Positions 21,647 to 31,298 of a stretch of 41,417 bases of DNA are shown one piece after another; position 1 is the first letter of the stretch; the number at the start of each line of letters is the position of its first letter. Both the position numbers and the translations under genes were made by a program. Below the pieces are notes generated by a model. The model was not told where the DNA came from. It ran no database searches and saw nothing but the letters and a program-made list of their open reading frames with translations. Source of the stretch: CANHEE01 sp043777755 (GTDB taxonomy: Bacteria > Bacteroidota > Bacteroidia > Chitinophagales > Saprospiraceae); contig JAYWHK010000318.1 in NCBI GenBank assembly GCA_043777755.1, positions 1-41,417 on the forward strand, written 5' to 3'.

Positions 21647-22723
21647 TTAAAATCTTGGACAAATAACCTTATTTCTACGTTGTCTTTCTGACTGAATATA
21701 CTGAACAGAAATTTCAAATGCACCACGATAATTAGATACGGCATTTAGTTTTGAAACGTTAATATCATAACTTAATCCAATATTGATTTTGTCCATTTCC
21801 AAAACAGAACTTACAATAAGCGCATCAACGTGTTTTCCGTCTGTATTAAAATTAGAAATTCTTGTCCAAAGTCCTGCACGCAAGGCAACTTCACGCCAAT
21901 CGTGCGCATTGTAACGCAGGTGTGCGCCAGTCATCATTTGCTGGTTTTGACCTTGATTTTGAATTACAAAAGCAGGCAAAATAGAAAGTTCATCGCTAAA
22001 AGGCAATTCTCCACCAATTTGACCAACAAATCGCCATTTTAATACTTCATTACTTCCAAAATTATTGTTGAATCGCAATGTTGGTGCATTTGCATGGTTC
22101 AAAGCTCCACCTACATAAAGACTTTTATTGTCATCAAATATGGCATACCACATCAAACCAGCATTCAAATTGGCGAAAAGATTAGAAGTGTATGTTCCTG
22201 TTGCTTCGCCCGAAGCTGCATTGTAATCTACATCAACTCGAACATCGTCGAATTGAGAAGAATACCAAAATTTATCCGCATCCATCGTATATTGACCAAC
22301 ACCGATTTGAAAACCAGCACTGATGTATTGGTCATTACGGCTTCTTTTGTACCTACCACGTTTGCCGCCACCAGAAACTCTTTTCTGATAAGATGCACCA
22401 ATATGACCTTGGAATTGGCTAAAATTAGCTGGGCCCGCTTGATCGCCAAGTACATCGGCAGAAATACCCATGTAATCGTCTTTGCTTACTTGAATTTTGG
22501 CTTCATACGAGCCAGCAACAGTACGAAAAGCATTTTTATCCAAAATATTTCCCCATTGAGAACGGTAATTTGCCGTTGCTCTTCCAGAACCTTTAAAAAC
22601 GCCGATTTGTGCAGGATTGTGCAGTAGTGGTGTCATATAAAATTGAGAAAAATGAGCATCTTGTGCCTTTACAAACAATGAAAAGCACATTAATATAGTA
22701 TAAATAGTTAATTTTTGTTTCAT
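21647..22723 (-). CDS. PorP/SprF family outer-membrane protein
   Basis: This 358-residue protein has a signal peptide (TIYTILMCFSLFVKAQ) and the PorP/SprF signature AQDAHFSQFYMTPLLHNPAQIGVFKG at the mature N-terminus. Alternating strands follow (YRSQWGNI, GISADVLGDQAG, ALNHANAPTLRF, GLSYDINVSKLN), ending in FEISVQYIQSERQRRNKVICPRF. Members help T9SS cargo proteins with type B domains reach or stay on the surface; SprF does so for the gliding adhesin SprB. It lies 33 bases after the gene for a large SprB-repeat protein on the same strand, so it is most likely the dedicated partner of that protein. Confidence 0.92.
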   Translation of the reverse strand: MKQKLTIYTILMCFSLFVKAQDAHFSQFYMTPLLHNPAQIGVFKGSGRATANYRSQWGNILDKNAFRTVAGSYEAKIQVSKDDYMGISADVLGDQAGPANFSQFQGHIGASYQKRVSGGGKRGRYKRSRNDQYISAGFQIGVGQYTMDADKFWYSSQFDDVRVDVDYNAASGEATGTYTSNLFANLNAGLMWYAIFDDNKSLYVGGALNHANAPTLRFNNNFGSNEVLKWRFVGQIGGELPFSDELSILPAFVIQNQGQNQQMMTGAHLRYNAHDWREVALRAGLWTRISNFNTDGKHVDALIVSSVLEMDKINIGLSYDINVSKLNAVSNYRGAFEISVQYIQSERQRRNKVICPRF

Positions 22724-22756
22724 AACTCTAAGTTTTGATTGTAATTCAATTAATGT

Positions 22757-25700
22757 TTATCTGAGTAGTGTAGTGTTTCCTTTGATGATGTTTTTTTCGC
22801 CATTGATAGATTCAACTTCCGCCATCCAAACATATACGCCCGACGGCATCAAAGAACCTCTAAAAGTTCCGTCCCATCCGCACATCATGCAATTGATTGG
22901 AAAATCTTTATTTTCAAAGATTTGCTCGCCCCAGCGGTCATAAACTCTAAACCAAAGGACTTTTGTTCCTTCTCTGCCGTGAACGACAACTTTATCATTC
23001 TTTCCATCAAAATTCGGTGAAAAAGCCGTCGGGATAAAAACGTCTTTTTGTCTTACAATCTCGATATTTACAGCTTCCGAAGCGGTACAACCTTTTTCAT
23101 CAACCGCTTTTACAAAAACAGACATACTGATTTTGGGCGAAGCAATCGTAGAGTCACATTTGGCGCAAGAAATGGCTTCGCTTGCTGGTGATGTCCATTC
23201 TATCTTCATTTTTCCTTGATTATTGATGCCTTTTACGCCAAATTTCACCGTTGTTCCATAATAAATAGCGGTATCGTTGGACACAAAAATTTCAAATTTC
23301 TCAGGCTCATTCAAGGCAATCTCCTCATTTGCAAGACAACCATTTTGGTCTTTTATAATCAAATCATATACCCCTGAGCGAAGTCCAATCAATTGATTTT
23401 TTCCATTAAAATTAGAACCATTGTTTGAGAAAAGATAAGGTTTTGTGCCGCCATTGGCATTGAATACAATACTTCCATCTTTTCCGCCATAACACGTTAA
23501 ATCTTTTGTTACAATGTCAAATTTCAATTCATTTGGCTGCGTAATCGTCAATTTTTCTTCTACAGTACAAGTATTCGCATCTGTTATTGTCAAAGTATAT
23601 GTGCCAGCTTTAAGTGCAGTGATTTTATTTCCAGCAGTGTTGTTCGACCAAGCATATTTATAATTTGGCGTGCCACCCAAAGCATTTACTGTAATTTCTC
23701 CAATTTCATCACCAAAACACTTGTTGTTTTTAATTGTTTTGCTGTCTAAAATTAACTTTTTTGATTCTTTTACTTCTAAATCAATCTTTGAAAAACAACC
23801 CAAATCATCAGTAGCCGTAGCGGAGTAATTGCCAGCAATCAAACCAATGGCTTTGTTGTCTGTTTTATTCGCATCTTGACTCCAAGCAAAAGTGAAAGTA
23901 GGATTGTCTCCAACAGCCGTCAATTCAACCGTACCTGTTTTTTCTTCAAAACATTTTACATTGCTAATTTTTGACGTAATTTCGATTTTTTTAGGTTGAG
24001 GCAAAAATACTTTTGTTGTATTTTTACAACCTCCGTTATCCGAAATTACAACAGAATAATTTTGACCGCCAGCCAAATCTACCGCTACGGGTGTATTTTG
24101 CGAAGGCTTGCTGTCCCAAGAATAATTATATTGTGTCAAATCACCAGCACCAGCACCACCTTTGATGATGCTAATGGCAACTTGTCCATCTTTTCCACCA
24201 AAACAAGTTGGTTTTTTAGTAATAATATTCGCTGAAATAGAATCATATTCCGTAATATCCAAACTTTCGCTGACAACACACTTACTACCATCTGTAACCG
24301 TAACTGTATAATTACCCAGTGGAAGATTGCTGATTTGCTTGGAAGTACTTTTGTTAGGATCATTCCAAGTATATTTATAAGGCGTTACGCCACCTTTTAC
24401 ATCAATCACTGCCGCACTATTTTTTAATCCAGCACAGCTTTTTTGTACTTGACTCAAAGTTAGCTCTAATTTTGGCGGATTCTGTAAAGTCAAAGTATCT
24501 ATGATTTTACAATTGTTTTTATCTGTAATTGTCAAAGAATAAAATCCAGCATTGATGTTTTGAATCGCAGGTGTTTTCGCTTGTAAATTCTCCCATTCAT
24601 ACTGATAAGGTTTTACACCACCATTGGCATTAGAATTTATTTCACCGTCTATGCCATTGTTACACTTGGGAATAATGGCTTTAAAAACATTGGTCAATTG
24701 TGTAGGTTCTTTGACTTCTACAGGAGCTGAAATGGTGCAATTGTTCGCATCAGTTACAGTAACTGTATAATTTCCAGCCGCCAAATCCTTGGCAATATCA
24801 TTCAACTGTCCGTTATTGTCGTTCCACAAATAACCGAAATTTCCAGTTCCACCACTTGCCAAAACAGTAGCTGTTCCATTGTTTTGACCAAAGCATTTAA
24901 TATCGGTAGAAATTACATTGTCGATTTTGAGCGCAGGCGGAGCATTAATTACTGTTAATTCTGTAAGCATACAACCTTTGTTGTCAGTAGCTGTAACAGT
25001 GTAAGAGCCTGGTTTTAAACCACTTATGTTTAAACCAAATTCATTATTACTCCATTTTAATAAAAAATTCCCGTTGCCACCACTTACTGTTGCTGCAATA
25101 TTTTCAGTGGTAGAATTAAAACATTTTGCAGTAGATGGCTTCAATTGCAAATCAATAGGCGTTGGTTTATTGACCACTGCCGTGTCTGTCAGCGTACAAC
25201 CTGTTACATCTGTAATTGTTACAAAATAAGTTGCTGCCGAAAGGTTTTTTATAGTAGAAGTCGTTTCTCCATTTGACCACTTGTAGGTAAAAGGTCCTAA
25301 ACTTCCAATAACCCAAGTAGATATTTCTCCGTCTGTAGTATCAAAACACCTCACATTGGTAACGTCCATCGTGGAACTAATGCTGTTCAAAGAAGGCATT
25401 ACTATTGTGGAATCCGCTGTACAATTGTTTTTGTCAGTTACTGTTATCGTGTAAGAACCTCCACCAAGATTGTTTATCGTTTGCGCTGTTGAGTTTTGAT
25501 AATTCCAAAGATAAGTATAAGCGGGTTTGCCACCTTTTCCAGCGACAGAAATCTCCCCATCTGGCGCAACACAACTTGCCGCTTTGATTGTCGCATTGAT
25601 TTGTAAAGGGGTAGGTTCTGTTATGATATAAGAACCTTCCGCACTACAACCCAGTGCATTTGTAATCGTTACCGTATATACCGCTGGTGAAAGATTCGTC

Positions 25701-26683
25701 AAGTTAGCACCTTCTGGAATTGACAGACCATTCTTTTCCCATTTGTAAGTAAAAGGTCCCGTTGCGCCACTTATAGTCAAAGCAATTTTACCATTGTTTT
25801 GACCATAACATTTTACAGAATCAATTTTTGAATTTATTATAAAACCTGCGCCTTGTGGCATGGCGAAATTCAGTATTTTCTTACAGCCTTTATCGTCAGT
25901 TATTGTCAAAGTTTTTACTGTTCCAGAAGGCACATTTGCTATAGTAGGATTAAAAATCGTAGGAAAACCATTCCAAGCATAACTCAAAGGCCCTGTTCCG
26001 CCAGAAGCTGTTGCTGTAAATGAGCCTAAGAAATTATTACCACAATTCGCTGTGTCAATTTTCATTGCTACTTTGATAGAGTCAGGGTTTGGCATGAAAA
26101 ATATCAAGGTATCTTTACAGCCACTCAAAGCATCGGTTGCTATAATAGTATGATTGCCTCCACTAATTACACCCGTCATTACAGGGCTATTGATAGGAGG
26201 AGCAAAATCAAGAGAATAATTCAAAACAGGAGCTTGTCCGTTTGGATTTGAACCAGAATAACCAAGATAGATAGAGCCGTCATTGTCACCATAGCAAGTA
26301 GGTGTGAAAAAATTATCCATGGTTACTTTAAAGCCACAATTACCCATGATACGAGCCGCAATAAAGTGTGATTTTAGACCATTCTGAAAAACACTTCTAA
26401 TTTTAAAAGATTGAGTGGCAGAAGTTGGACGATAAGCATATTCTGTTGCTGTTACGCTTTTCCAGATACCTTCTTCTGTACTAATTTCATAAGCAATAGC
26501 ATCTTTTACTTTTTTCCATGTAATGATGTTAGTACCATCGTTTGATTTTTTTAAACTAAATCCGCTTACAATAGTGTTACTTTCTCTTGCTTCTTGATAT
26601 GACATTGGCTTCAATTCTTGTTGTGCATAAGAACTGGTCAATACAATCATATAAGAAAAAATTATGTTTAATACTTTTTTCAT
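22757..26683 (-). CDS. Giant surface protein with about 13 SprB repeats and type B T9SS domain
   Basis: This 1308-residue protein has a signal peptide (MKKVLNIIFSYMIVLTSSYAQ), a fibronectin-III-like N-terminal domain (about 40-110) and then about 13 tandem SprB-type repeats of 70-85 residues. Each runs C(F/Y)G..(D/N)G.I......GG..PY.Y.W....., then L..G.Y.VT(V/I)TD...C, so each unit is bounded by two Cys. A further beta domain follows (about 1115-1205), and the end is a type B sorting domain (FIPTAFSPNFDGKNDKVVV, YDRWGEQIFENKDFP, CGWDGTFRGSLMPSGVYVWMAEV). It is exported by T9SS to the surface, where SprB-like proteins act as adhesins in gliding or attachment. The PorP/SprF gene follows directly. 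It is much smaller than SprB of Flavobacterium johnsoniae, so it is an SprB-like protein rather than SprB. Confidence 0.92.
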   Translation of the reverse strand: MKKVLNIIFSYMIVLTSSYAQQELKPMSYQEARESNTIVSGFSLKKSNDGTNIITWKKVKDAIAYEISTEEGIWKSVTATEYAYRPTSATQSFKIRSVFQNGLKSHFIAARIMGNCGFKVTMDNFFTPTCYGDNDGSIYLGYSGSNPNGQAPVLNYSLDFAPPINSPVMTGVISGGNHTIIATDALSGCKDTLIFFMPNPDSIKVAMKIDTANCGNNFLGSFTATASGGTGPLSYAWNGFPTIFNPTIANVPSGTVKTLTITDDKGCKKILNFAMPQGAGFIINSKIDSVKCYGQNNGKIALTISGATGPFTYKWEKNGLSIPEGANLTNLSPAVYTVTITNALGCSAEGSYIITEPTPLQINATIKAASCVAPDGEISVAGKGGKPAYTYLWNYQNSTAQTINNLGGGSYTITVTDKNNCTADSTIVMPSLNSISSTMDVTNVRCFDTTDGEISTWVIGSLGPFTYKWSNGETTSTIKNLSAATYFVTITDVTGCTLTDTAVVNKPTPIDLQLKPSTAKCFNSTTENIAATVSGGNGNFLLKWSNNEFGLNISGLKPGSYTVTATDNKGCMLTELTVINAPPALKIDNVISTDIKCFGQNNGTATVLASGGTGNFGYLWNDNNGQLNDIAKDLAAGNYTVTVTDANNCTISAPVEVKEPTQLTNVFKAIIPKCNNGIDGEINSNANGGVKPYQYEWENLQAKTPAIQNINAGFYSLTITDKNNCKIIDTLTLQNPPKLELTLSQVQKSCAGLKNSAAVIDVKGGVTPYKYTWNDPNKSTSKQISNLPLGNYTVTVTDGSKCVVSESLDITEYDSISANIITKKPTCFGGKDGQVAISIIKGGAGAGDLTQYNYSWDSKPSQNTPVAVDLAGGQNYSVVISDNGGCKNTTKVFLPQPKKIEITSKISNVKCFEEKTGTVELTAVGDNPTFTFAWSQDANKTDNKAIGLIAGNYSATATDDLGCFSKIDLEVKESKKLILDSKTIKNNKCFGDEIGEITVNALGGTPNYKYAWSNNTAGNKITALKAGTYTLTITDANTCTVEEKLTITQPNELKFDIVTKDLTCYGGKDGSIVFNANGGTKPYLFSNNGSNFNGKNQLIGLRSGVYDLIIKDQNGCLANEEIALNEPEKFEIFVSNDTAIYYGTTVKFGVKGINNQGKMKIEWTSPASEAISCAKCDSTIASPKISMSVFVKAVDEKGCTASEAVNIEIVRQKDVFIPTAFSPNFDGKNDKVVVHGREGTKVLWFRVYDRWGEQIFENKDFPINCMMCGWDGTFRGSLMPSGVYVWMAEVESINGEKNIIKGNTTLLR

Positions 26684-27148
26684 ATTTTAATGATTACAAA
26701 TTAAAAGATAAGAAAATAATTACTTGTGAGTAGTGCGCATTTTAACCATTGCCAAAAGTAATATATCTTTCTAATATTTATAATAGTTTAAAAATTTTTA
26801 ACAATTAAAAATAAAAATATTTTGAATAGAGTGGATTTTAGGGCGAAAATCGTTCCTTTTTTTGAATTTATTACTATAAATAATAGTCGTATGTGACATG
26901 AAAAGGCATGGCATATAGCTATTTTCTACGTAGTACTGTACAGATATAGTTTGCAAATATAGTTTCACTTATGATACAAAAATGATATAAACAACTGGCT
27001 TTTAATCAATTGTTTACATTGTTTTTACTATCAAAAATAGTGGGTCCAGATTTTGTGTTACTGTAATAAAACGTACAAAAACGCAATTAAAGCAACGTAA
27101 ATTTAATGTTATGGATTTGTAAATGTGTGATAAAACTACGGGTAAAGA
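26684..27148. promoter_or_regulatory. 465-base intergenic region with promoters of the SprB-like operon
   Basis: Two minus-strand -7 boxes are seen: TACTTTTG (26753-26760), giving a leader of about 65 bases, and TATATTTG (26954-26961), giving one of about 270 bases. No gene, repeat or clear terminator is seen in the rest. Confidence 0.5.
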
Positions 27149-27754
27149 TTAAAGCGATGCTCTTGGGCATTTTTTGAAAATACTGCAATTGTCTATAAGG
27201 ATATTGCCTTTGTAAGAAAAATAAATACCACTTGCGCACTGCGCTTCAAGGAGAAAGAAATTGTAATCTTTGGTAGGGTTGATTTCAAAATTATATGTTT
27301 TCCAAGTATTGTGCTTAATAATTGGCGACTCGGCTAAAATTTGCTCCTTAGAACAACGCTTAGAACCGCCCCAAATACGCAATTTTACAGGTGTGTTATA
27401 GTCCGAATAAGAACTTGAACGAGCCAAGTCTATTCCAAAATTATAACATTCGCCAGCTTTCAAGGGTTTTCTTAATCGCTGACCGATTGATTCCCACGAG
27501 CCATCTTCACGGGTAATTAGACCTATATAAGTGTTGCCGTCGGAAGCTGCCGTGTAAACGCCCCAAAAACCTGGCAAAATATCTGGTGTAGAGTTTTCTC
27601 CACAAGAAATCCAGCCAACAGGTGTTGTCGCATCTTGTGAAACACCTTCAAAAGAAGGATTATCCAAGCGTACAACGGTGTTAAAATCGTTATCACTTAG
27701 ATTTTTCTCACTAAAAAGCAGAAAAAAATAGGGTAGCCAAGCAAAGAAAATCAT
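27149..27754 (-). CDS. Jelly-roll/carbohydrate-binding-like protein of the NPSFEG type
   Basis: This 201-residue protein has a hydrophobic N-terminus (MIFFAWLPYFFLLFSE), likely a signal sequence. It then shows LDNPSFEGVSQDATTPVGW, ENSTPDILPGFWGVYTAASDG, TYIGLITREDGSWESIGQRL, LKAGECYNFGIDLARS, VKLRIWGGSKRC and GNILIDNCSIFKKC. This domain, resembling galactose-binding or CBM beta-sandwiches, occurs in many Bacteroidota either alone or before OmpA-type domains. The ligand is unknown. The promoter lies only 13 bases before the start codon. Confidence 0.7.
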   Translation of the reverse strand: MIFFAWLPYFFLLFSEKNLSDNDFNTVVRLDNPSFEGVSQDATTPVGWISCGENSTPDILPGFWGVYTAASDGNTYIGLITREDGSWESIGQRLRKPLKAGECYNFGIDLARSSSYSDYNTPVKLRIWGGSKRCSKEQILAESPIIKHNTWKTYNFEINPTKDYNFFLLEAQCASGIYFSYKGNILIDNCSIFKKCPRASL

Positions 27755-27766
27755 ATATTATTGGCG

Positions 27767-27774
27767 CAAAGATA
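27767..27774 (-). promoter_or_regulatory. Promoter -7 box of the jelly-roll-like gene
   Basis: TATCTTTG followed by CG on the minus strand, 12 bases before the start codon at 27754, giving a very short leader. Confidence 0.55.
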
Positions 27775-27796
27775 ATTTATTTTTTTAATATGAATG

Positions 27797-28654
27797 TTAT
27801 TTTTTTATTTTTGTTTGCAAAACAATATAATTGTTCTGCATTTCGATAAAGTCTTGCATCAATTCCTTTGTCAATTGTCCAACTTTACCATCGTTTATCT
27901 TATATTTATCCAATTGAACTATAGGTAATATCCCTTTTGTAGAACTTGTAATAAAGGCTTCTTTCGCATTTAGTGTTTCTTCCAAAGTAATATTCCTAAT
28001 GCTTAATTTTAAACTTTTTTGTTTTATAATTTCAATAATTTTCTTCCTTGTAATTCCATGTAAAACATTTTCGTCAGGTGTCAATATTTCATCATTTTCA
28101 TTGATTATAAAAAAATTAGAGCGAGAACTTTCCGTTACAAAACCGTTTTCATGGTATAAAACATCAATTGCACCTTCATTTTTCCATTTTTTCTGTAAAA
28201 GTATAGGTACAATATAATTCGTAGTCTTTATTTTCGGAATTTCACGGGTGTATTCATGCAAAATTAATTTTTCTCCATTTATAAAACCTTGATAATCAGA
28301 ATTTTGCTTGATTTCTTGTTCGACGATAATGAAGTTAGGTAGAGTAGGGGAGAAGGCATCTTCGCTGTACCCACCTGTCAATATCAATCGCAATCCAGAA
28401 TGTCTGAAATTATTTTTTTTAATTAATTTTAAAATATTTTGTATTAAAATTGAACGATTTTTTTCAGGAAACTCCAAATCCATCAAGCGGGCAGAATTTT
28501 CAAAACGATCCAAATAGTCGTCTATAAACAATGGGATTCCATTTATGTTTTGCAAGAAGTCGAAGATTCCAAAGCCACGGAGCAATCCCAAGTCCATAAC
28601 GTTGATGTTGGCATTTTTAGCCAAAGTGATTTTACCGTTGATATAGATGTACAT
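27797..28654 (-). CDS. Class IV PLP-dependent aminotransferase
   Basis: This 285-residue enzyme is of fold type IV, the family of branched-chain aminotransferase, D-amino-acid aminotransferase and aminodeoxychorismate lyase. It starts MYIYINGKIT, with DLGLLRGFGIFDFL, the likely PLP lysine Lys143 in KIKTTNYIVP, ENGFVTESSRSNFFII, HGITRKKIIEI and the phosphate-binding ITSSTKGILPI. The substrate cannot be fixed by eye; a branched-chain role would fit the leucine genes in the window but they are 8 kb away. I chose Met 28654 because an earlier in-frame Met (28681) lies inside the promoter -7 box. Confidence 0.85.
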   Translation of the reverse strand: MYIYINGKITLAKNANINVMDLGLLRGFGIFDFLQNINGIPLFIDDYLDRFENSARLMDLEFPEKNRSILIQNILKLIKKNNFRHSGLRLILTGGYSEDAFSPTLPNFIIVEQEIKQNSDYQGFINGEKLILHEYTREIPKIKTTNYIVPILLQKKWKNEGAIDVLYHENGFVTESSRSNFFIINENDEILTPDENVLHGITRKKIIEIIKQKSLKLSIRNITLEETLNAKEAFITSSTKGILPIVQLDKYKINDGKVGQLTKELMQDFIEMQNNYIVLQTKIKK

Positions 28655-28678
28655 AAGCGTGAAATTTTTAATGAAATG

Positions 28679-28707
28679 CAAAGATAGGAATAATTTTGAT
28701 TTTCAAA
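28679..28707 (-). promoter_or_regulatory. Promoter of the class IV aminotransferase gene
   Basis: On the minus strand TTTG (28704-28707), 17-base spacer and TATCTTTG (28679-28686) followed by C. The leader is about 20 bases. Confidence 0.65.
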
Positions 28708-28850
28708 CTGAGTATTTATTTTTGAGTGCTTAATTTGTAGCGTAGTACATTTGGGCGGCTTTTAAACTTATTAATTTAACATAATTTTAATTATAGGAAT
28801 AATTTACAAAAATTCCAAATTCCGCTGTACAAATCATTTTCTTCAAATCG

Positions 28851-28881
28851 TTTGTAATTTTTTGAGAAATACATATCTTTG
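28851..28881 (+). promoter_or_regulatory. Promoter of the arginine-decarboxylase-type gene
   Basis: TTTG (28851-28854), 19-base spacer, TATCTTTG (28874-28881) followed by CG: an excellent match to the Bacteroidota consensus, 46 bases before the start codon at 28928. Confidence 0.75.
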
Positions 28882-28927
28882 CGTCTAACGGTTTTTACAA
28901 GTAAATAAATTACTATTTTATACAAAA

Positions 28928-30331
28928 ATGAACAATACTTATTTTGATTTGGTGGATCAAACCTTTGACTTTCCACAAGATGGTTTTACGCTCAACCCAA
29001 AAGATGGCACTTTACTTTTTCAAGAAATTCCCATCATGGATTTGATTGAAAAATATGGCACTCCTTTGAAGATTTTTTACCTTCCAAAAATCAGCCAACA
29101 AATCAATAAAGCGCAAGATTGGTTTGACGCTGCCATTAAAAAACACAATTATAAAGGCAAATATTTCTATTCTTATTGTACAAAAAGCTCTCATTTTCAG
29201 TTTGTTCTGAATGAAGTCTTGAAGAATATTACGCAATTAGAAACCTCGAGTTCTTTTGATATTGACTTGATTCGCAAGCTATACGCCAAGGGTAAAATCA
29301 ATAAAAATGCACTGATTATCAACAACGGTTTTAAGCCTCGTGACTATGCTGAAAAAATCTCAGAACTTATAAACGATGGCTTCAAAAATGTAATTCCAGT
29401 GTTGGATAACAAGCGTGAATTGGATTATTATCAAAATTTTGTTACGAAGGATAATATGGATATTGGGCTTCGTGTAGCAACGGAAGAAGAACCAAATTTT
29501 GAGTTTTATACTTCTCGTTTGGGCATCCGTCAGGCTTCTTTGATGGATTTTTATATGAATAAAATTGCTACAAATCCTAAATTTACGCTTAAAATGTTGC
29601 ATTTTTTCGTAGATACAGGCATAAAAGACAATATTTATTACTGGTCAGAACTCAAAAAAGGCATCAAGACCTATTGCGAACTAAAGAAGGTCTGCCCTAC
29701 TCTATCTCGCATCAATATTGGCGGCGGTATGCCGATTCAAAATTCTCTGAATTTTCAGTACGATTATGAATACATGGTGGACGAAATCGTGCGCTTAATC
29801 AAAGATGCTTGTGAGCAAGAAGGCGTTGCAGAACCTGATATTTTTACAGAATTTGGCAAATTTACGGTTGGTGAAAGTGCTGCCAATATATATAGTGTGA
29901 TTGGTCAAAAACGCCAAAATGACAGCGAGCGTTGGTACATGATTGACAATTCGATTATGACTACCCTACCCGATGCTTGGGGCATTGGCGAGCGTTTCGT
30001 AATGCTGCCGATTAATCATTGGTCGAAAGAATATCATCGTGTAAATATTGGCGGTATCAGTTGCGATAATTCAGATTATTACAATGCTGAAGCACACATG
30101 AATCAAGTTTTTTTACCCAAAGTAGAAGATGAGGACGAGCCGTTATACCTTGGTTTTTTCCATTCTGGTGCTTATCAAGACAGTTTGAGTGGTTATGGCG
30201 GTGTAAAACACTGTATGATTCCGAGTCCAAAACAGATTTTGGTAGATAAAAATGTACGTGGCGAGTTTGTGGATTGGATGGTAAATCCAGAACAAACCGC
30301 CGAAAGTATGCTGGCGATTTTGGGCTATTAA
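28928..30331 (+). CDS. speA: Arginine-decarboxylase-type PLP enzyme (alanine-racemase fold)
   Basis: This 467-residue protein follows the Bacteroidota family annotated as arginine decarboxylase: MNNTYFDLVDQTFDFPQDGF at the start, the PLP lysine Lys86 in YSYCTKSSHF, ETSSSFDIDLIRKL, EEPNFEFYTSRLGI, LKMLHFFVDTG, INIGGGMPIQNSL, FTEFGKFTVGESA, and near the end YLGFFHSGAYQDSLSGYGG. It is fold type III, so the barrel binds PLP and the C-terminal beta domain completes the site across a dimer. Expected reaction: arginine to agmatine for polyamine synthesis. It is shorter than the classical approximately 630-residue SpeA, so substrate is inferred from the family and not proven. A palindromic repeat ends the transcript. 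Confidence 0.82.
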   Translation: MNNTYFDLVDQTFDFPQDGFTLNPKDGTLLFQEIPIMDLIEKYGTPLKIFYLPKISQQINKAQDWFDAAIKKHNYKGKYFYSYCTKSSHFQFVLNEVLKNITQLETSSSFDIDLIRKLYAKGKINKNALIINNGFKPRDYAEKISELINDGFKNVIPVLDNKRELDYYQNFVTKDNMDIGLRVATEEEPNFEFYTSRLGIRQASLMDFYMNKIATNPKFTLKMLHFFVDTGIKDNIYYWSELKKGIKTYCELKKVCPTLSRINIGGGMPIQNSLNFQYDYEYMVDEIVRLIKDACEQEGVAEPDIFTEFGKFTVGESAANIYSVIGQKRQNDSERWYMIDNSIMTTLPDAWGIGERFVMLPINHWSKEYHRVNIGGISCDNSDYYNAEAHMNQVFLPKVEDEDEPLYLGFFHSGAYQDSLSGYGGVKHCMIPSPKQILVDKNVRGEFVDWMVNPEQTAESMLAILGY

Positions 30332-30334
30332 AAA

Positions 30335-30420
30335 TGTTAAAATGTTTGATTGTTAAATTGTTCTTGTAGAGAGAACACCCTTAATTAGAACAATCCAACA
30401 ATTTAACAATCCAACAATCA
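30335..30420. repeat. AACAATTTAACAATCC-type intergenic palindrome
   Basis: Words such as GATTGTTAAATTGTTCT (about 30349-30365) reappear inverted as AGAACAATCCAACAATTTAACAATCC on the right. It fills the gap between the decarboxylase and the DUF5672 gene and is of the same kind as 21561-21638. Confidence 0.7.
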
Positions 30421-30425
30421 TTTAA

Positions 30426-31130
30426 ATGGTAATCATTGTCATTCCGATTTATAAAAAAACGCCTTCTGAGAATGATGTTATTTCTCTACGGCAGACCAAT
30501 AGGGTTTTGGGCAACCACTACCCTATTGCTTTTGTATGTCCTGACGATTTGGAGGTTTCGGGTTATGAGAAGTTGATTCCAAAAGCAAGTTTTATTCGAT
30601 TGCAAGCAACTCATTTTCAAGGAATTAGTGCATACAATCGTTTATTGACAAGTCCTTTTTTTTATAAAATATTTAAAAAATATAAATATATATTAATTTG
30701 TCAAACAGATGTTTATGTTTTTAAAAATGAACTAAAAGAATGGTGTGAAAAAGGATTTGATTATATAGGAAGTCCTTGGTTGATTCCGCCGCCACAAGTA
30801 AAAGAAAAGGTGTTTTTTGACTTAAATAAATATGTTGTTGGGAAGGTTGGAAATGGAGGTTTTAGTTTGCGAAAAACAAATACTTTTTACCGTTTATCGT
30901 TTTTTACAAGCCTAATTTATAAAATTTTTCCTAAAAATGAAGATTTTATTTGGTGTTTTTTAATACCTAAAATTTATCCTTTGATGCGTTTTCCGACCGC
31001 TGACGAAGCCTTGCCCTTTGCCTTTGAATTGTTGCCTTCTGAATGTTATGAAAAATTAGGACATTTGCCGTTTGCCGTTCATGCTTGGGAAAAGTACGAG
31101 CCTGATTTTTGGAAGGAGTTTGTGAGATAA
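30426..31130 (+). CDS. DUF5672 family glycosyltransferase-like protein
   Basis: This 234-residue protein begins MVIIVIPIYKKTPSENDVISLRQTNRVLGNHYP, the N-terminal strand of a GT-A-like fold. It has ILICQTDVYVFKNEL (a DxD-like place), the DUF5672 hallmark GFDYIGSPWLIPP, then VGNGGFSLRKT and NEDFIWCFLIPK, with a final FAVHAWEKYEPDFW. The family is related to sugar transferases, often near polysaccharide or O-antigen genes. No such genes are near here, so its acceptor is unknown. It has no signal peptide. Confidence 0.8.
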   Translation: MVIIVIPIYKKTPSENDVISLRQTNRVLGNHYPIAFVCPDDLEVSGYEKLIPKASFIRLQATHFQGISAYNRLLTSPFFYKIFKKYKYILICQTDVYVFKNELKEWCEKGFDYIGSPWLIPPPQVKEKVFFDLNKYVVGKVGNGGFSLRKTNTFYRLSFFTSLIYKIFPKNEDFIWCFLIPKIYPLMRFPTADEALPFAFELLPSECYEKLGHLPFAVHAWEKYEPDFWKEFVR

Positions 31131-31170
31131 TCTTTAAGTCGTAAGTCAGAAAGTCTTTAAGTCGTAAGTC
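31131..31170. repeat. 17-bp direct repeat
   Basis: TCTTTAAGTCGTAAGTC occurs at 31131-31147 and again at 31154-31170, spaced by AGAAAG. It follows the stop codon of the DUF5672 gene. Its role is unknown; such short tandem words are frequent between Bacteroidota genes. Confidence 0.7.
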
Positions 31171-31215
31171 CTGTGCGTGATGCCAAAATAGCCAATAAGT
31201 CTTTTTCTATAAAAA

Positions 31216-31263
31216 ATAAAAACCTCCAAATTTTTACCAGAAGTAAAAATTGGAGGTTTTTTT
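31216..31263. terminator. Bidirectional terminator
   Basis: AAAAACCTCCAAATTTTTAC and GTAAAAATTGGAGGTTTTTTT pair (one unpaired A) around CAGAA, between the convergent DUF5672 and TonB receptor genes. Confidence 0.85.
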
Positions 31264-31298
31264 ATGCTAAAAATGAATAGACTTGCTATTTATTTTTA

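Noticed and set aside
22094..22627. 177-codon open frame antisense to the PorP/SprF gene
   Set aside because: Shadow frame on the opposite strand of a well-supported gene.
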